Shown: piece by piece, positions 17,434 through 28,285 of the stretch | Numbering within the stretch: position 1 is the stretch's first letter | How the letters are laid out: every line of letters begins with the position of its first letter | The notes under the pieces: model-generated | The model's database searches: none | The model's input: the letters and a program-made list of their open reading frames with translations, nothing else | Told to the model about the DNA's origin: nothing | Made by a program: the position numbers and the translations under genes | NCBI GenBank assembly: GCA_022925895.1 | Contig: JAKSYS010000717.1 | Span: 1-30,742 of the forward strand | Direction: 5' to 3' | DNA from: Fragilaria crotonensis | Taxonomy: Eukaryota > Bacillariophyta > Fragilariophyceae > Fragilariales > Fragilariaceae | DNA length: 30,742 nucleotides

Positions 17434-18980
17434 ATGATGATGGCCATGAGGAGATATCGTCACTCTATGCAACTCGCGATGGTGATGACACTAAGTCTGC
17501 GCATCATGAATGCCCAGTCCTTTGTTGTGGGGACATTGGTGACTGGGTCAAGACAGGGGTTGGGTAGTTTGGTATTTGCCAAGAATACAGATTTTTCCGA
17601 TTTCAGTGTCGTTGGCAATGGCGATGATGATGGCCCATCCGACTTCACACTTATTGATAACGACAAAATCAACACGAAAGATAAAAGGACGACAGTTTTG
17701 CCGGTGGCAGACGAGCCGAAGCGAGCGGCGACTTTGACGTTTGGGTGCCTCCCGCCAAACCAAAGCGTCGCGTCCAAGCGGCCGAGGGAAGCAGTTGGAT
17801 GGACAGAAATCAAAAGTTTATGGCGGAAGTTAACGATAGTATGGGAATCACTCGACAAGAGAAAACAACCCCTGCTTTGAGGTCCGACAAACGCGATCGA
17901 CTTGGTGATGGACCCCGTCGTGATCGAGGTGAAGACCATCGCGACGACGAGGGAAAGACTTTTCGTCAGGATTTTCGAGGCACTCGCGTTTTCGTGCAGA
18001 ATATCCCCAAGCATGTTACCTGGCAAGACCTCAAGGATCATTTTCGTGTCGCTGGTGAGGTTGTCTTCGCATCCGTCAGCCTCGATCGCGAAACGAGGGA
18101 ACCTAAGGGCCAAGGTATAGTGCAGTTTGAAAGCACTGAAGGCGCGAAAAAGGCCATCAAGATTATGAGAGACCATCCTCTCGATGATGTTCAACTCTTC
18201 GTGCGTGCTGACGTTCAGGAGAACGAGGGAGCTGTGCTCCGAAACGTGTCACCAGGCGGTAGGCAAGGACCAACGCCTCCATCCAAATGGAGATGCGCAG
18301 ATGAAGATGTCCTTGAGGAAATGGATCCGGAAGTATACAAAACAATCCGATCCTTGATTAAGGCACGCGATGCTGCACGGCGACGAAAGAACTACGTCGC
18401 CTCGGACGAAATCAGAGAGGAACTCAAGTTTCAACACGGAGTGCACATCGACGACCGGCTGAAGATGTGGTGGGTTTCACCAGACGGAAAGCAAGTTCCA
18501 GCCACTGTATCATCGGTCAAAGGCGACGGACGTTGGGGGAACCTGGACCCATGGAGACACGTTCCAACGACTCCTGAGAACGATGCGTGCGTTAACGCAG
18601 ACCTTGTGGAAGGTCTTCTGCGACAACGCGATATCGCTCGCCGTGAGAAGGATTTCGCAACGTCCGATGCACTCCTCGAGCAAGCTCGCACTAGTCCCGA
18701 TGGAGAGTTGACGCTCCGCATCCACGATGAGAGTCGCACATGGAGGGTCTGGACGGACGAGCCTCCACCGAGGTCCAAGATGCAGCGACCATCCGATGAG
18801 CTGGTTGGGAACTCGTCGAACAAAATTCCTGTCCGTCAAAGCATTGCTGAACAATGCATTGCGCTCGTCCAGAGAAAGGCGCCACACAAGCTTCAAGAGA
18901 TTCGTGAGATGTTGCAGCAATTCCCTGAGCGGGAAACTAAGATTCTCCAAAAGCTGAAGCAGCGATTCAATGAAGAATAG
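17434..18980 (+). CDS. RRM protein with two CysRS-type helical repeats, probably plastid-targeted
   Basis: The main frame is certain from about 17688 to the TAG at 18980. It carries an RRM at nt ~17982-18206 (RNP2 VFVQNI, RNP1 KGQGIVQF) and two modules (nt ~18342-18473 and ~18603-18752). Each has the pattern R-x-AR-x3-(N/K)-(Y/F)-x-(A/T)SD followed by a short W-containing turn, similar to the helical insertion of cysteinyl-tRNA synthetase. The end (IREMLQQFPERETKILQKLKQRF) is helical and resembles tails of other diatom plastid proteins. The ATG at 17434 lies in another frame and encodes a signal-peptide-like start (MQLAMVMTLSLRIMNAQ, then SFVVG). A 116-bp intron at 17572-17687 (gtattt...aaaag) would join the two in phase, but its acceptor is weak, so a frameshift or another intron is possible. 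It is likely an organellar RNA-binding protein. It converges on the gene ending at 19066. Confidence 0.72.
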
Positions 18981-19065
18981 AATCAAAAATTTTGATGCTG
19001 AAAATTAGCCTATATATCAAACACCACTATTCAATACTGGGTTCAAAGTAGCGCTTTCCAGATGC

Positions 19066-20939
19066 TCACACCGCTCTACCAAGGATGTTTTCGGCACGTG
19101 GTGCCAGGTATGGGTGATCTTGCCACTGTGATCCATCTGGGTAATCAACGTTTGTATCGTCCTCCACTTCGTATGGATAGCACGAGATGCAACGGCAAAA
19201 GTGATTGCCGTCAGCCATCTGACTGCGCTCGAGAGGGCGGTAACTGAAAAAGGTGTAAGCGCATCGGTGACCCATGTTCACGCGCTCCCATATCAGAACT
19301 TATCACTCACCTAACTTCACCAAACATGGGAATTATCACGACTCCTTTGGTAGGCACACTCGTCCAACCCTTGCTATCCCACTTGAGTCGCATGGGATGT
19401 ACTGCCGCCTGACCCCCATACAGTAATAACCTCCCAAACTCATCTCTGCTCACAGCATAGGCCCCCATCCCTGTCAAGCACACAACTAGCGGTGCCAAAA
19501 CCACCACTAATATGCGTGTTTCGATCTCTACAGGGCGCGACAGGGGCATCACTTCTGCGACAACGACGACCAGCACAATTGCGATAATTGCCGACATCGA
19601 ATAGAGAATTCCAGCGGTAAGTTGAGATTCAGTCAATCGATAGTAGCCCACTTGGTGGCCATATATAATGTACAAGAGGGCAATCGATCCGAGTGAGAGA
19701 ACTGCCACAACCGGACTAACCACTATTTGCCATTCGAGGTCTCGAACACCGTAGTCGATTCTCATAGTTGCCATTATCATCGTTGCCAAGATAAGAATCC
19801 AACATAGGAGGCGAATGAATGACTGCGTTTTACAGATGATCCCATCCAAGACACCTCCAATAACAAGCAGCCACATCGGTATAAAGCAAACTCCAATAGG
19901 CATCTTCCCGTTGGCTATTCTGATGTAAACAAGCACTTCGAGCAGAAATGTGCAAAATGACAGCAGACCGGTCTTCAAACCAAATTTGAGAGATCGCTGC
20001 AGCAGAGGCAAGTATTCCGTTCTATCCACGTGATCTGTCGAATCTGGTCGCTGTCGATTTTCATTGGCTTGTGCAATGAATCGCGAAAGGGCCTGAGCGG
20101 ACCGAACGTGGCACCATAGCAAACCGGCATGTGAAAACCAAGATGGTAGCAGAACAAACCAGTATGGGAGATCAGGCAAGAGTTGAGTCCATCTAGACAT
20201 GCCAAGAAGGATGGTTATGGCGAAACCAACCGATACCACAAGCTGCGATACACGAGATGTCGCATTGGAGAACGAACGCAGGCAAGAAAATTCCGGCAAG
20301 TAAGCGTTAAATTAATAAACGGGATTGGATGTGAGTATAAAAATTATATAGCGAAAATTCACTGGATTTAACCGACGTACCCATGAAGATGTTAAAGGCT
20401 TAAGAACTTGCAAGGCTGCCTTGCGAACAGCGTAGACCTCTTCGGGTATCTCTAGCAATGGTGGGTGTCCTCCTCCTCTCTGTTGAGGCGTTTCTGTTAT
20501 GGGATTAGGTCGGTAAATACCCGCCTTGCGCTCTTGTCGATCAGGGGTTGCAGCATCAGATTGTTGGAGCGAGGAATGGGCAACGCCCTGAGGTTTGGTG
20601 GAGGCTGTCGTCGATTCACCAGCGTACGATGCGCTGGAAGTTCTCGATGCGTCTTCCTTGTAAGCTGTATACCCATCTGGAGACCTAGGATTTCCGTGCA
20701 CATCACCAAGCCCTTGTTGTCGACTTGATTGCGAACTATCCATAGGAAAATTGGCTGTATTAGGCGATCGCGACGAGCGTCGGGCACGAAACGTTCCCAG
20801 AAAACGATGTTTGTATAGCTCTCGCCCCTGGATTTGGAGCTAGCAGTGGATCCGCTTCTGTTACTTCACCTCGCTCCGACTTTACTTTCTTTCCTGATGC
20901 TCCTTTCCCTTCAAATGGAAGTGGCAAGCCTCTGACCAT
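19066..20939 (-). CDS. Multi-pass membrane protein, possibly TMEM185-like
   Basis: Four exons are inferred on the minus strand: 20939-20886, 20827-20381, 20242-19311 and 19243-19066, with introns of 58, 138 and 67 bp. All junctions keep frame, for 536 residues. Introns 2 (gtacgt...tcgcag) and 3 (gtgagt...ttcag) are convincing; intron 1 (gtaaag...atccag), which links MVRGLPLPFEGKG to RELYKHRFLGTF, is tentative, and an ATG at 20743 inside exon 2 is the alternative start. Residues ~19-165 are Ser/Gln-rich and disordered. About nine hydrophobic helices follow, including FVLLPSWFSHAGLLW and VCFIPMWLLVIGGVLDGII, which suggest the TMEM185 (Fragile-X-F) family; that name is uncertain. The last exon gives a soluble tail with HFCRCISCYPYEVEDD. 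Function is unknown. The stop lies 85 bp from the stop of the convergent gene at 18980. Confidence 0.65.
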
Positions 20940-21557
20940 TGCCGCCAGTGATACCTGTGGGAATGGCGAGGGTTCAGTGGTTTTTGTTGTTCGCCAGCCG
21001 TCCCCTGTTTGGATAAACAATATATATATATAGATGAATAGTTTTATTTGATGGTACCCTAATCACATGCCCATTTGTCGGCCCACGTGTGGCCAATTCT
21101 GTATCATTGGGATGGCCGTAGTTGTCCGAGTCAGAACTCGTCAGGGACATTTAAGTAAACAAGGACAAACAAAATTTACATTTAAAGGTACGACATCAAT
21201 CAAGATGAAAGGGCAATTGCTAGAACCAAGGTACTACCGTACACTTGGGTTCATGTACCGGTATCCAAAACCATGACATGTAGCCAAAGATGTCCCAGTT
21301 TTGCAAAAACGAACGGTCGCAACTCGCAACATTCTATGTCATACCGGTAACTGGTAATGAGCCTCTTGAGCCGAGCGTCTGGTGTCCAGCACGCCGAAAG
21401 ATTTGGCAACATGATCTGAAATCTGAACAACCATGAACGGGCGATCTGGATAGGGTTTGTACCAGGAATCTACTAGCAGCGCGTACACGTTAACACGTCA
21501 TCGACTAAAAAAACACAAGCTTGATCCCGTTAGGTGACATCACAAACGTTTATCACC
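20940..21557. other. Divergent upstream region
   Basis: It separates the membrane-protein gene (minus) from the BASS gene (plus). A short AT dinucleotide run lies at about 21020-21031. A candidate acceptor (cacag near 20961) hints at a 5' UTR intron of the minus-strand gene. No separate gene is supported. Confidence 0.45.
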
Positions 21558-23130
21558 ATGAAGATCTCTGTTATCGCATCCTTCCTCCTTCTCCCCACGT
21601 TGGGGGCGGCCTTCGCCCCCTATCACCCGCTCGGTTGGAATCAGTGTTGTAAGTTGGAGCACGTGTTTACGATTTGGCCATTGCATTTCGGTGGCCAACG
21701 CTGCGATCGTAGGTTCTGTGATGTCAACCAATGCTTCAGTATCTCACGTGTTCCGTTCCGTTGTATAGAGACCAACAACTTCACGATCCCCATCACAATT
21801 CTCTTTGCCATACGATGCGACGACTTTCACCGTTCTCCGCATGGTAAGTATCGGTGGGGGGCATTGCTCGCAAATTTCCCTCGTCTCCTACTCACGACGC
21901 CCTTCTTAGAGCGACACTGCTGTCCCCGCCGAATCAGAACCAGAGGAGGAGAAGACGCTAACGGGCAAGATTTTTGACGCATACATCAAAACGGCCAATG
22001 CCGCCACCAATTTGTTCCCATTCTGGACTGTCTTGTTCACAGCTTGGGCGTTGAAGCGACCAACTGACTTTGCCTGGTTCACTACGAAGTACTTCACAGC
22101 TGGTTTGGCTGCTCTCATGCTTTCCATGGGTATTACCCTTACCCCCAAGGACTTCATGGACGTTGTTTCGGAACCTAAATCTGTCGTAATGCAATTCACT
22201 CTTTGTTACGCCATGATGCCTGCTCTTGCCTTTTTCCTTGGTAAGGCAGCGGGACTGAGCCCTGCCCTCCTCGCCGGTATGGTTCTCGTTGGATCAATTA
22301 ATGGAGGTCAAGCCAGTAATCTCTGCACCTACATTGCTCGGGGAAATGTCGCTCTTTCGGTTATTATGACGACGGCTACGACTATTGGTGCTATTCTCAT
22401 GACGCCGTTGATCTGTAAAACTGTTCTCGGAACCGTCGTCCCTGTTGACGCTGCCGGTATTGCCATTTCTACCCTCCAGGTGCGTTACATGAGCGACCTT
22501 ACGTGAAGTTTACCCGAAATATTGTGACAATGTTCTCATCTCACACCACTCTTTTCTGCTACGCAGGTAGTTCTGGGTCCGATCGCTGTTGGCATGACGA
22601 CGAACAAGTTCTTTCCTGGTTTCGTCAAGGCAATCCTCCCTATTACCCCGGTTGTCGGTGTTCTCAGCACTTGTCTCTTGGTTGCAAGTGCCGTCGCCCA
22701 GGTGGCCGACCCAATTCTGAGCGCAGGATTGGCCCTTCAGGTGCGACATGATAAACATCTGTTGTAGTGACTGCTAAGCCGTTGGCTATACGTTCTGTCT
22801 CACGCATTTTCCGCACCTCAGCTCCCTGTGATGTTGTTGCACCTTTGTGGAGGACTTGTTGGATACTGGCTTCCTAGAATCTCTGGCTTTGATGAGGTCA
22901 CTAGCCGTACAATGGCTATTGAGACATCCATGAAGTCATCCGCTTTCGGTTTCTTGCTGGCCAAACTGCACTTCGGCGATTATGCTGCTCGCGTACCGTC
23001 CGCTGTCAGCGTAGTGTGGATGGCTTTGACAGGCTCTATCCTCGCAGTCATCTGGCGATACATCCCTGTTGACCCAGATGCGGAGGGTCCATTCTCCAAA
23101 ATCTTGAAAAAGGTGGGCTTGAAGAAGTAA
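21558..23130 (+). CDS. Bile acid:sodium symporter (BASS) family transporter, plastid-targeted
   Basis: Five exons. The presequence exon starts at 21558 with MKISVIASFLLLPTLGAAFAP, a signal peptide with an AAFAP cleavage motif typical of diatom plastid import. Exon 3 is 21910-22479, exon 4 22567-22740 and exon 5 22822-23130. Introns 22480-22566 (gtgcgt...acgcag) and 22741-22821 (gtgcga...cctcag) are in phase, and intron 21844-21909 (gtaagt...cttag) leads into exon 3. Exon 2 probably begins at 21771; the first intron is uncertain (see findings). The protein is about 403 residues with some nine to ten helices. BASS landmarks include LMLSMGITLTPKDF, AMMPALAFFLGKAAGLSPALLAGMVLVG, GGQASNLCTYIARGNVALSV and VVLGPIAVGMTTNKFFP. 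Plastid BASS proteins of plants carry pyruvate, glucosinolate precursors or glycolate across the envelope with sodium or protons; the substrate here is not determined. Confidence 0.87.
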
Positions 23131-26044
23131 AGGTCTCCGACTCCAATGCGACCCGGACGCCTAAGCTACGAGAATAAAAACAGAGTAGAGTTTTAGTTAG
23201 TGCATGCATGTACGAGCCCATGTGGTATGGCACCTCTTTCTGTGGGTTGGACTTGGTTGCTAAAAATCAGACTACATTCAGCCCTCCGTTTGCGAAAATG
23301 CAAGCCTAGGGTTGCGACAAAAGATTCAGAGAAGTGAAGTGTGTACACTCTGTCCATGCAGCTTGAAATTTTCTCCTGAAAACAGTTGCTCATACTTTGA
23401 GCATGGCAAGAAGGAAGCAAACAGCTCTGGGTGAATTTCACGTTGAGAGTCTGTCAACTGCATTTGTTTTTGTGATGCAAGTTTCGATGTCCAGAGTCAG
23501 TTAAAAATTCCCCGAAATTAATACAGTCTTCTACTCACATTTTGTAGCTGTAGTTTTCTTGCAGGTAGTAATTGTTGCACCATAACGCCTCCACAGCGGC
23601 TGAAGCTTTGTAGGGGCTCATTGGCAGTGGAGAGCCGACAGCTCATTCTGCTGTATAGGCCGTGCTGAGAGTCCAAAGCAAGGGTTTCCTTTGACCCTAG
23701 TCAGGACTGCTAGCTGTTGGGTAAACCTTGGCCATGCAGGAAGTGGGGAATGAATGTTGGCAAAATGCCTCTGTCCACCACTAGCTATGAAACTAGCAGC
23801 ATGCGCCTGAACCTGCTGTCAGCAGCCAGATAGTTGCAGCAGTCATATTGACATTGATAGAGGTAGCCATTGGTGGCATTGAGGTACCAATAGACGAATG
23901 CACTTCCTTCCCACCTCATTCTTAGGAGTGCTTGGACCCATACAAACAACATGTGGTCAAGCAACAGATGCCGCACCTGGTGCCCTTCGGGGAAAATAAC
24001 AGCCAGCCATGAAAAGTGTGAGTTTGACTGGTTGCTTCCAGCAATCTTCACGTTATCAAAGCTTCTTGTTGGCTCCAAAAGGGTCCACACAACCCAGAGA
24101 GCACCCTGTTTTGTCTCTTCGTCCAGGGTTGCCACAAGAAGTTGATGTAATCGCATTCTTCATGGCTTGGGGGCCATCAATTTGGCCTCTTTGGCCGTTC
24201 CTTGCAGGCAGGGTGACAATAATGAGCTGGAGGAATGGTTGATTTTGTTGTGATATTGTTGAACAGTATACAATGTTTACCACCTAAGTTGCCAGCAGAA
24301 GCCAAAAAGGTCTTTAAACAATACAGCAGCAGCAATGAAAAATATTAAGATAATTTTTTCGTCAAAATGATCGCGCGTAATCACCATCCCCACAAATTGA
24401 AACTCATTGATGTCGGTGACGTTTTTCGTGGCACCACAAAACTAAATTTTCGCATAAATATGATGGTCTAGATATTTCTAGGTTGGGGAATTGCCTCCAC
24501 ATGTTAGAGAGGATATATTTAATTTGCGTTGCTACTTGTTGGCTTTGTCAGCAATTCACCAGCGTCACACTTTCCCCTTCTTGTCCTCCTTTTGGGGCGT
24601 TGACCTTGGCAACGCAGCCTGATGCATAGCACGGGCTACAACCTTTTCAATATGTCATGCCTCTTGCCTGCCAAGATGCTGGTTCAAGGCTTGTGTCCAC
24701 GTGAGCAAGAACAGGGATGGGAACATTCACCAGCATAATGGACAAAATCCATGCACAATCCCTTCTTGCCATTGACACTGACAGCATCTACCATAACAAC
24801 CAACTTCTCTGATGTCATTCCATGGGGATCAACATTAAATTTAGTTGGTGAAAAACCTTAGGATGAGGTATCCACCAAGGTGAGGTTGTGGGTTCAAATC
24901 CAGCATAGAGGGTTAAACCTACTGGTGGGTCAAGTCCTTCTAACCTTGAGACTGCGGCAACATGGTGCAATACAATACAGCCAGCTCTGCTCCCATGGGC
25001 CTCCTCGTCCGTCCATCTGTGCATTCGAAGCTGTATCACATTGGTGCGTCCGCTGTTCGTCGATCTCTGCGAACATGGCAGTTCATCCGCGCTACTTCCA
25101 AAAGATCGAGGTGCATAGCGCATGTCTACGAGAGTTATGCATGCGTTGATAAAAAATTGGTGTCACCCCGCATCGGGATCAGAGAGGTTCAGAAATTCTT
25201 GTGCACCTGGTAATTAAATTGTGTGGCATGTACTTAGACATGAGTAAAAGTTCCGGAACCCCCATGACATCCGGAAAAAGACCTCTGGTGTTGAGGAATA
25301 CTCCGAGGCATAGTATATAACATACAGTTCTGAGATTCTCATCATATCGTACGTACTCCGTTTTACTCGAATAGTAGTACTAGTACTACAGAACTTGTCC
25401 ACATGGAGTAACACACATCATGCTCCTGCTATGATAGAACAAGTTACTGGAGTACATGGTACCATATCACTCCACCGGTTACATCGGACTTGTGACGTCA
25501 GGACTGGCGTCAGCATACTGCCTTCTATCCGGTTTAACTTCCAATTGCCTGGCCTCTACTACGAGTACTCTAGCTGCTAGAGTACACACTCACTTGTAAT
25601 TCTCGAAAGTCTTTTCAACCGCGCCCAGTCCGTTTCTTAATCAATAACAGAAGTTCGTCACAGTGACATTAGGAGAACCTGAGAAACTTGAAGAAGACTT
25701 TCTTATTGCCCTAACACAATTGATATTTCATATATACCACTCTACGTTTGTTCCTACTAGTTGTCTAACCGGGACACGAAGTGTTCAATGCAGTCATTCT
25801 CAGTTTCACGATTATCAGTGCTTTGTGGTATTTCTAGAGGGATTAGGGGTTGGTCTGAGTTCCAATGTGGATTTCCTGGTCACGCATGCATCAATGTATT
25901 TCATTCCTCGAAACGGGGCATAAACGGGCATTTTGAAGATTGTCGAAGTCCTAGTATCAGTACACCCATTCGGAGAAGTAGAACCGGCATTTTACACCTG
26001 CAAACACGAAAATCGTGCCATCACATTCCTCCCATCAAACGCTC
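23131..26044. other. Gene-poor 2.9-kb region with decayed repeat-like fragments
   Basis: No intact gene is supported. From about 23570 to 24830 the sequence has protein-like pieces on the minus strand broken by stops and shifts (for example 23785-24156, with WEGSAFVYWYLNATNGYLYQ, and a piece near 24640-24820 with VDAVSVNGKKGLCMDFVHYAG). A tRNA-like T-arm lies near 24887-24907. From 25370 to 25590 GTAC words dominate. The fragments could be remnants of a transposable element; I cannot name one. Confidence 0.5.
24841..24907 (+). pseudogene. tRNA-like relic or tRNA-derived repeat fragment
   Basis: GTGGGTTCAAATCC matches the T-arm/B-box consensus. Upstream are an AGTTGGTG D-loop-like word, a 4-bp stem with seven-base loop (ACCT taggatg AGGT) and a CACC-aa-GGTG hairpin in the place of a class II variable arm. 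The T-stem has one mismatch, and no matching 5' and 3' acceptor strands are seen, so it is not a working tRNA. It may be a decayed tRNA-Ser/Leu or a SINE-like B-box. Confidence 0.3.
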
Positions 26045-26725
26045 ATGGTTGCCCTGAAAGTTGCCGCGTTCCGCAGCATGCCACCCCTCGCAAGCCATTC
26101 TAAAACATTTAATAATATGGAAAACAACGGGATTTCGAATCAAATGGAACTATGTCGCGCAGCTTACAAAAACTACGTCGACCAGAAGGAAGGACTTCCC
26201 AAAATGCCTACTAGGACTCCAAATGATGTATGGGATGAGCACATGAGAGATCTTTCCGCCTTCAAACAGCGCAATGGGCACTGTCGAGTTCCTCGTCATT
26301 ATAATGAGAACCCGAAGCTAGGAAGATGGGTAATGAACGTTCGATCCCACTTTCAGTTCCTCCACAAGGGAAAAAAGAGCTCACTGATAACCGAAGAACG
26401 ACTGCAACAACTTCAAGACATGGAGTTCGACTTTGCACCGAAAAACAAGTCTCACACCAAATACTACGTGGACCGCTGGGTTCATCATCTCCAGGAATTG
26501 TACCAGTTTAAACAAAAGACCGGACATTGCCGCGTGCCTCAGCGATACACGGCCAACAAAAAGCTAGGAGGGTGGGTCCTCTATGTCCGTCACCAGTACC
26601 GCAAGCACCAGAATGGACAAGCGAGTACGATGACTCCAGACCGAATTGAGCAGTTGCGGCAGCTCGGCTTCGATTTTGAGCCTCGCAAGGGTCGTCCGGG
26701 CCGTTCAGACAGCACCAGCTCTTGA
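26045..26725 (+). CDS. Protein with two helicase-associated (HA, PF03457-type) repeats
   Basis: A 226-residue protein from the ATG at 26045, without introns. Two copies of the HA domain follow one another: W-x6-(L)-x2-(F)K(Q)-x2-GHCRVP-x2-Y-x-(E/A)N-x-KLG-x-WV-x2-(V)R at about residues 63-130 and again at about 141-218. Each ends with an RLQQLQDMEFDF / RIEQLRQLGFDF helix. This domain is a small helical bundle found at the C-terminus of some bacterial helicases and, in diatoms, as stand-alone tandem copies in large families. Nucleic-acid binding is the usual guess; it is not shown. A helicase core is absent and no room exists for one upstream. The tail is basic (RKGRPGRSDS). An internal ATG at 26117 (MENNG) is an alternative start. 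It converges on VPS28, 190 bp away. Confidence 0.85.
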   Translation: MVALKVAAFRSMPPLASHSKTFNNMENNGISNQMELCRAAYKNYVDQKEGLPKMPTRTPNDVWDEHMRDLSAFKQRNGHCRVPRHYNENPKLGRWVMNVRSHFQFLHKGKKSSLITEERLQQLQDMEFDFAPKNKSHTKYYVDRWVHHLQELYQFKQKTGHCRVPQRYTANKKLGGWVLYVRHQYRKHQNGQASTMTPDRIEQLRQLGFDFEPRKGRPGRSDSTSS

Positions 26726-26915
26726 CGAAGTTTTGGGTTTTGATTTAGCTTTTAATTTTCAGAATCATACACAATCACTTGCCACTGCATCGGTCAGCAT
26801 CTCCTGTCGACCATGGCCCTCTGACAAGGTTAGACGAGGTTTGTACATCATTTCAATCTAGAGAAAACAGCAGAAACGAGGAAAAGTGTCTAAAGTAAAG
26901 AAATCATTCTTCTAA

Positions 26916-27715
26916 TCATTTTCGCTTTAAATACCGAGTAAACTCAGCGTATGCCGAATCCAAATCGTGGTACAGCTGTCTTGCATCGTCTTCGTCAATG
27001 CGTTCAATCGCTCTCATGGTATTCAATTTCAGCAGCCATTTCTGAACCAAACGGTTGGAATCAAAGTCATTTGGAGTCTCAGGGAGACGTGTCAAACTGT
27101 CCATCAAATCAGACAACAGTGGCTGAAGTTCATCAACCGCACGTTGTTCCAGCTTGACAGAGTCCATGGCAGTGATGAAGTGCTGAACAGTTTCCGCTAC
27201 TGTAACGGCCACTCCACCGGCATTCTCGTCGGATCCCTTTATTGGTTCGGGGATGCCCATCTTCAACAATCGGTTGACAGCCCGTGGGCAGTCCATATTG
27301 TACAACTGCATAAAGGTTCTACGGAACATATGGTACACATTGAGATATAATTGGCCTTCACAACAGAAAACATGCGGCTTATACTTACTCAGTCGTCAAG
27401 CCACCAAGGGCAGCCTTCTCGGCTAGGCGAAACTGTGAAATGAGCTTATTACATTCTGTCGTATACTGGTGTGTGGGTTGTGTAAGCGTGCGCTTTCTGT
27501 GATTTGGATAATTGGAAAACAAGCAGGTAACGCTAACTCACTTCCTCCCGAGTTATATCATCCTTGGCATAAGCTCGTTCCAAATGCTCGGTCGCTGTTA
27601 TGATGGCATACAAATTCGCCTGTTCGTCATACTGCTGTCGTTCTCGTGAATTCGAATAGAGCTCAATCTCGTGATCGCTTTCCGAAAACATCCTAGTCAG
27701 TTGGGCTTTCTGCAT
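26916..27715 (-). CDS. VPS28: ESCRT-I subunit VPS28
   Basis: Three exons on the minus strand: 27715-27542, 27465-27389 and 27318-26916. The 76-bp and 70-bp introns (gtgagt...caccag, gtaagt...cgtag) join in phase to 217 residues, close to the ~220 of animal VPS28. The N-terminal core reads ELYSNSRERQQYDEQANLYA, ERAYAKDDITREE and, from the 77-nt middle exon, YTTECNKLISQF. After it come LYNMDCPRAVNRL and the four-helix C-terminal domain with ETVQHFITAMDSVKL, AVDELQPLLSDLMDSL and ARQLYHDLDSAYAEF. VPS28 pairs with VPS23/TSG101 and VPS37 in ESCRT-I on endosomes and sorts ubiquitinated cargo into multivesicular bodies; its C-terminal bundle contacts ESCRT-II. An in-frame ATG at 27796 would add 27 residues. 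The middle exon is easily missed by single-frame reading. Confidence 0.93.
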
Positions 27716-28285
27716 GATGTGAGAAGGGAGCACGATCGAAGGATAGCGTGGAGTCGTGTCGAGCTGATAGGCAGGTGTGATGTTCGCAGTGTGCATGTAT
27801 GTATGAACGTATGAACAATGTTCCGACGTGACTGGGCGTTGTATCCGGGTGTTGGGAGTGGCGAGTGTGGAGTTATTCATACTGTTAATGCATGCAGCAT
27901 ACTCCGAGTACAAGTACCCCCATACCATAGAACGTCGTACGAAATTGGTTGGCAACGACATTTCCAACTTAGTTGGGTATGTCGATTCGACGTTGAAATC
28001 AGTACTCCGGCATGGTACGGTATTAACATGCACCTTTTCCAGAACCCTTGATGCGTATTTGGTCATTTGACGAAACGAAAATATTGTTAGAGAAAATTCA
28101 GCGAATGAAATAAATGATTGACAAATACCTTTTCTTGGGAATTTCAGAAGGGAAATAATTGTTAAGTGCAGGTGAAAGCTCATTAAAGCCTTTTGTACAC
28201 CCAGTACTGATGTACTGATAACAGATTCTGCGGCGGCACAAGCAGTCTGATTTAAGAAACACCTACCATGAGCACGCTAATCTAC

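Noticed and set aside
23048-23441. Minus-strand frames at the 3' end of the BASS gene
   Set aside because: They overlap the last BASS exon or its 3' UTR and show no family features.
25663-26057. Two plus-strand frames upstream of the HA-repeat gene, considered as a 5' exon
   Set aside because: They lie in other frames, no in-phase GT-AG junction was found, and their composition is not protein-like.
6919-26575. Extension of the 6693-7166 gene into the frame 6575-6919
   Set aside because: The coordinates are 6575-6919 (entered here in reverse order). No GT-AG pair joins the two frames convincingly, so the simple 157-codon reading is kept.
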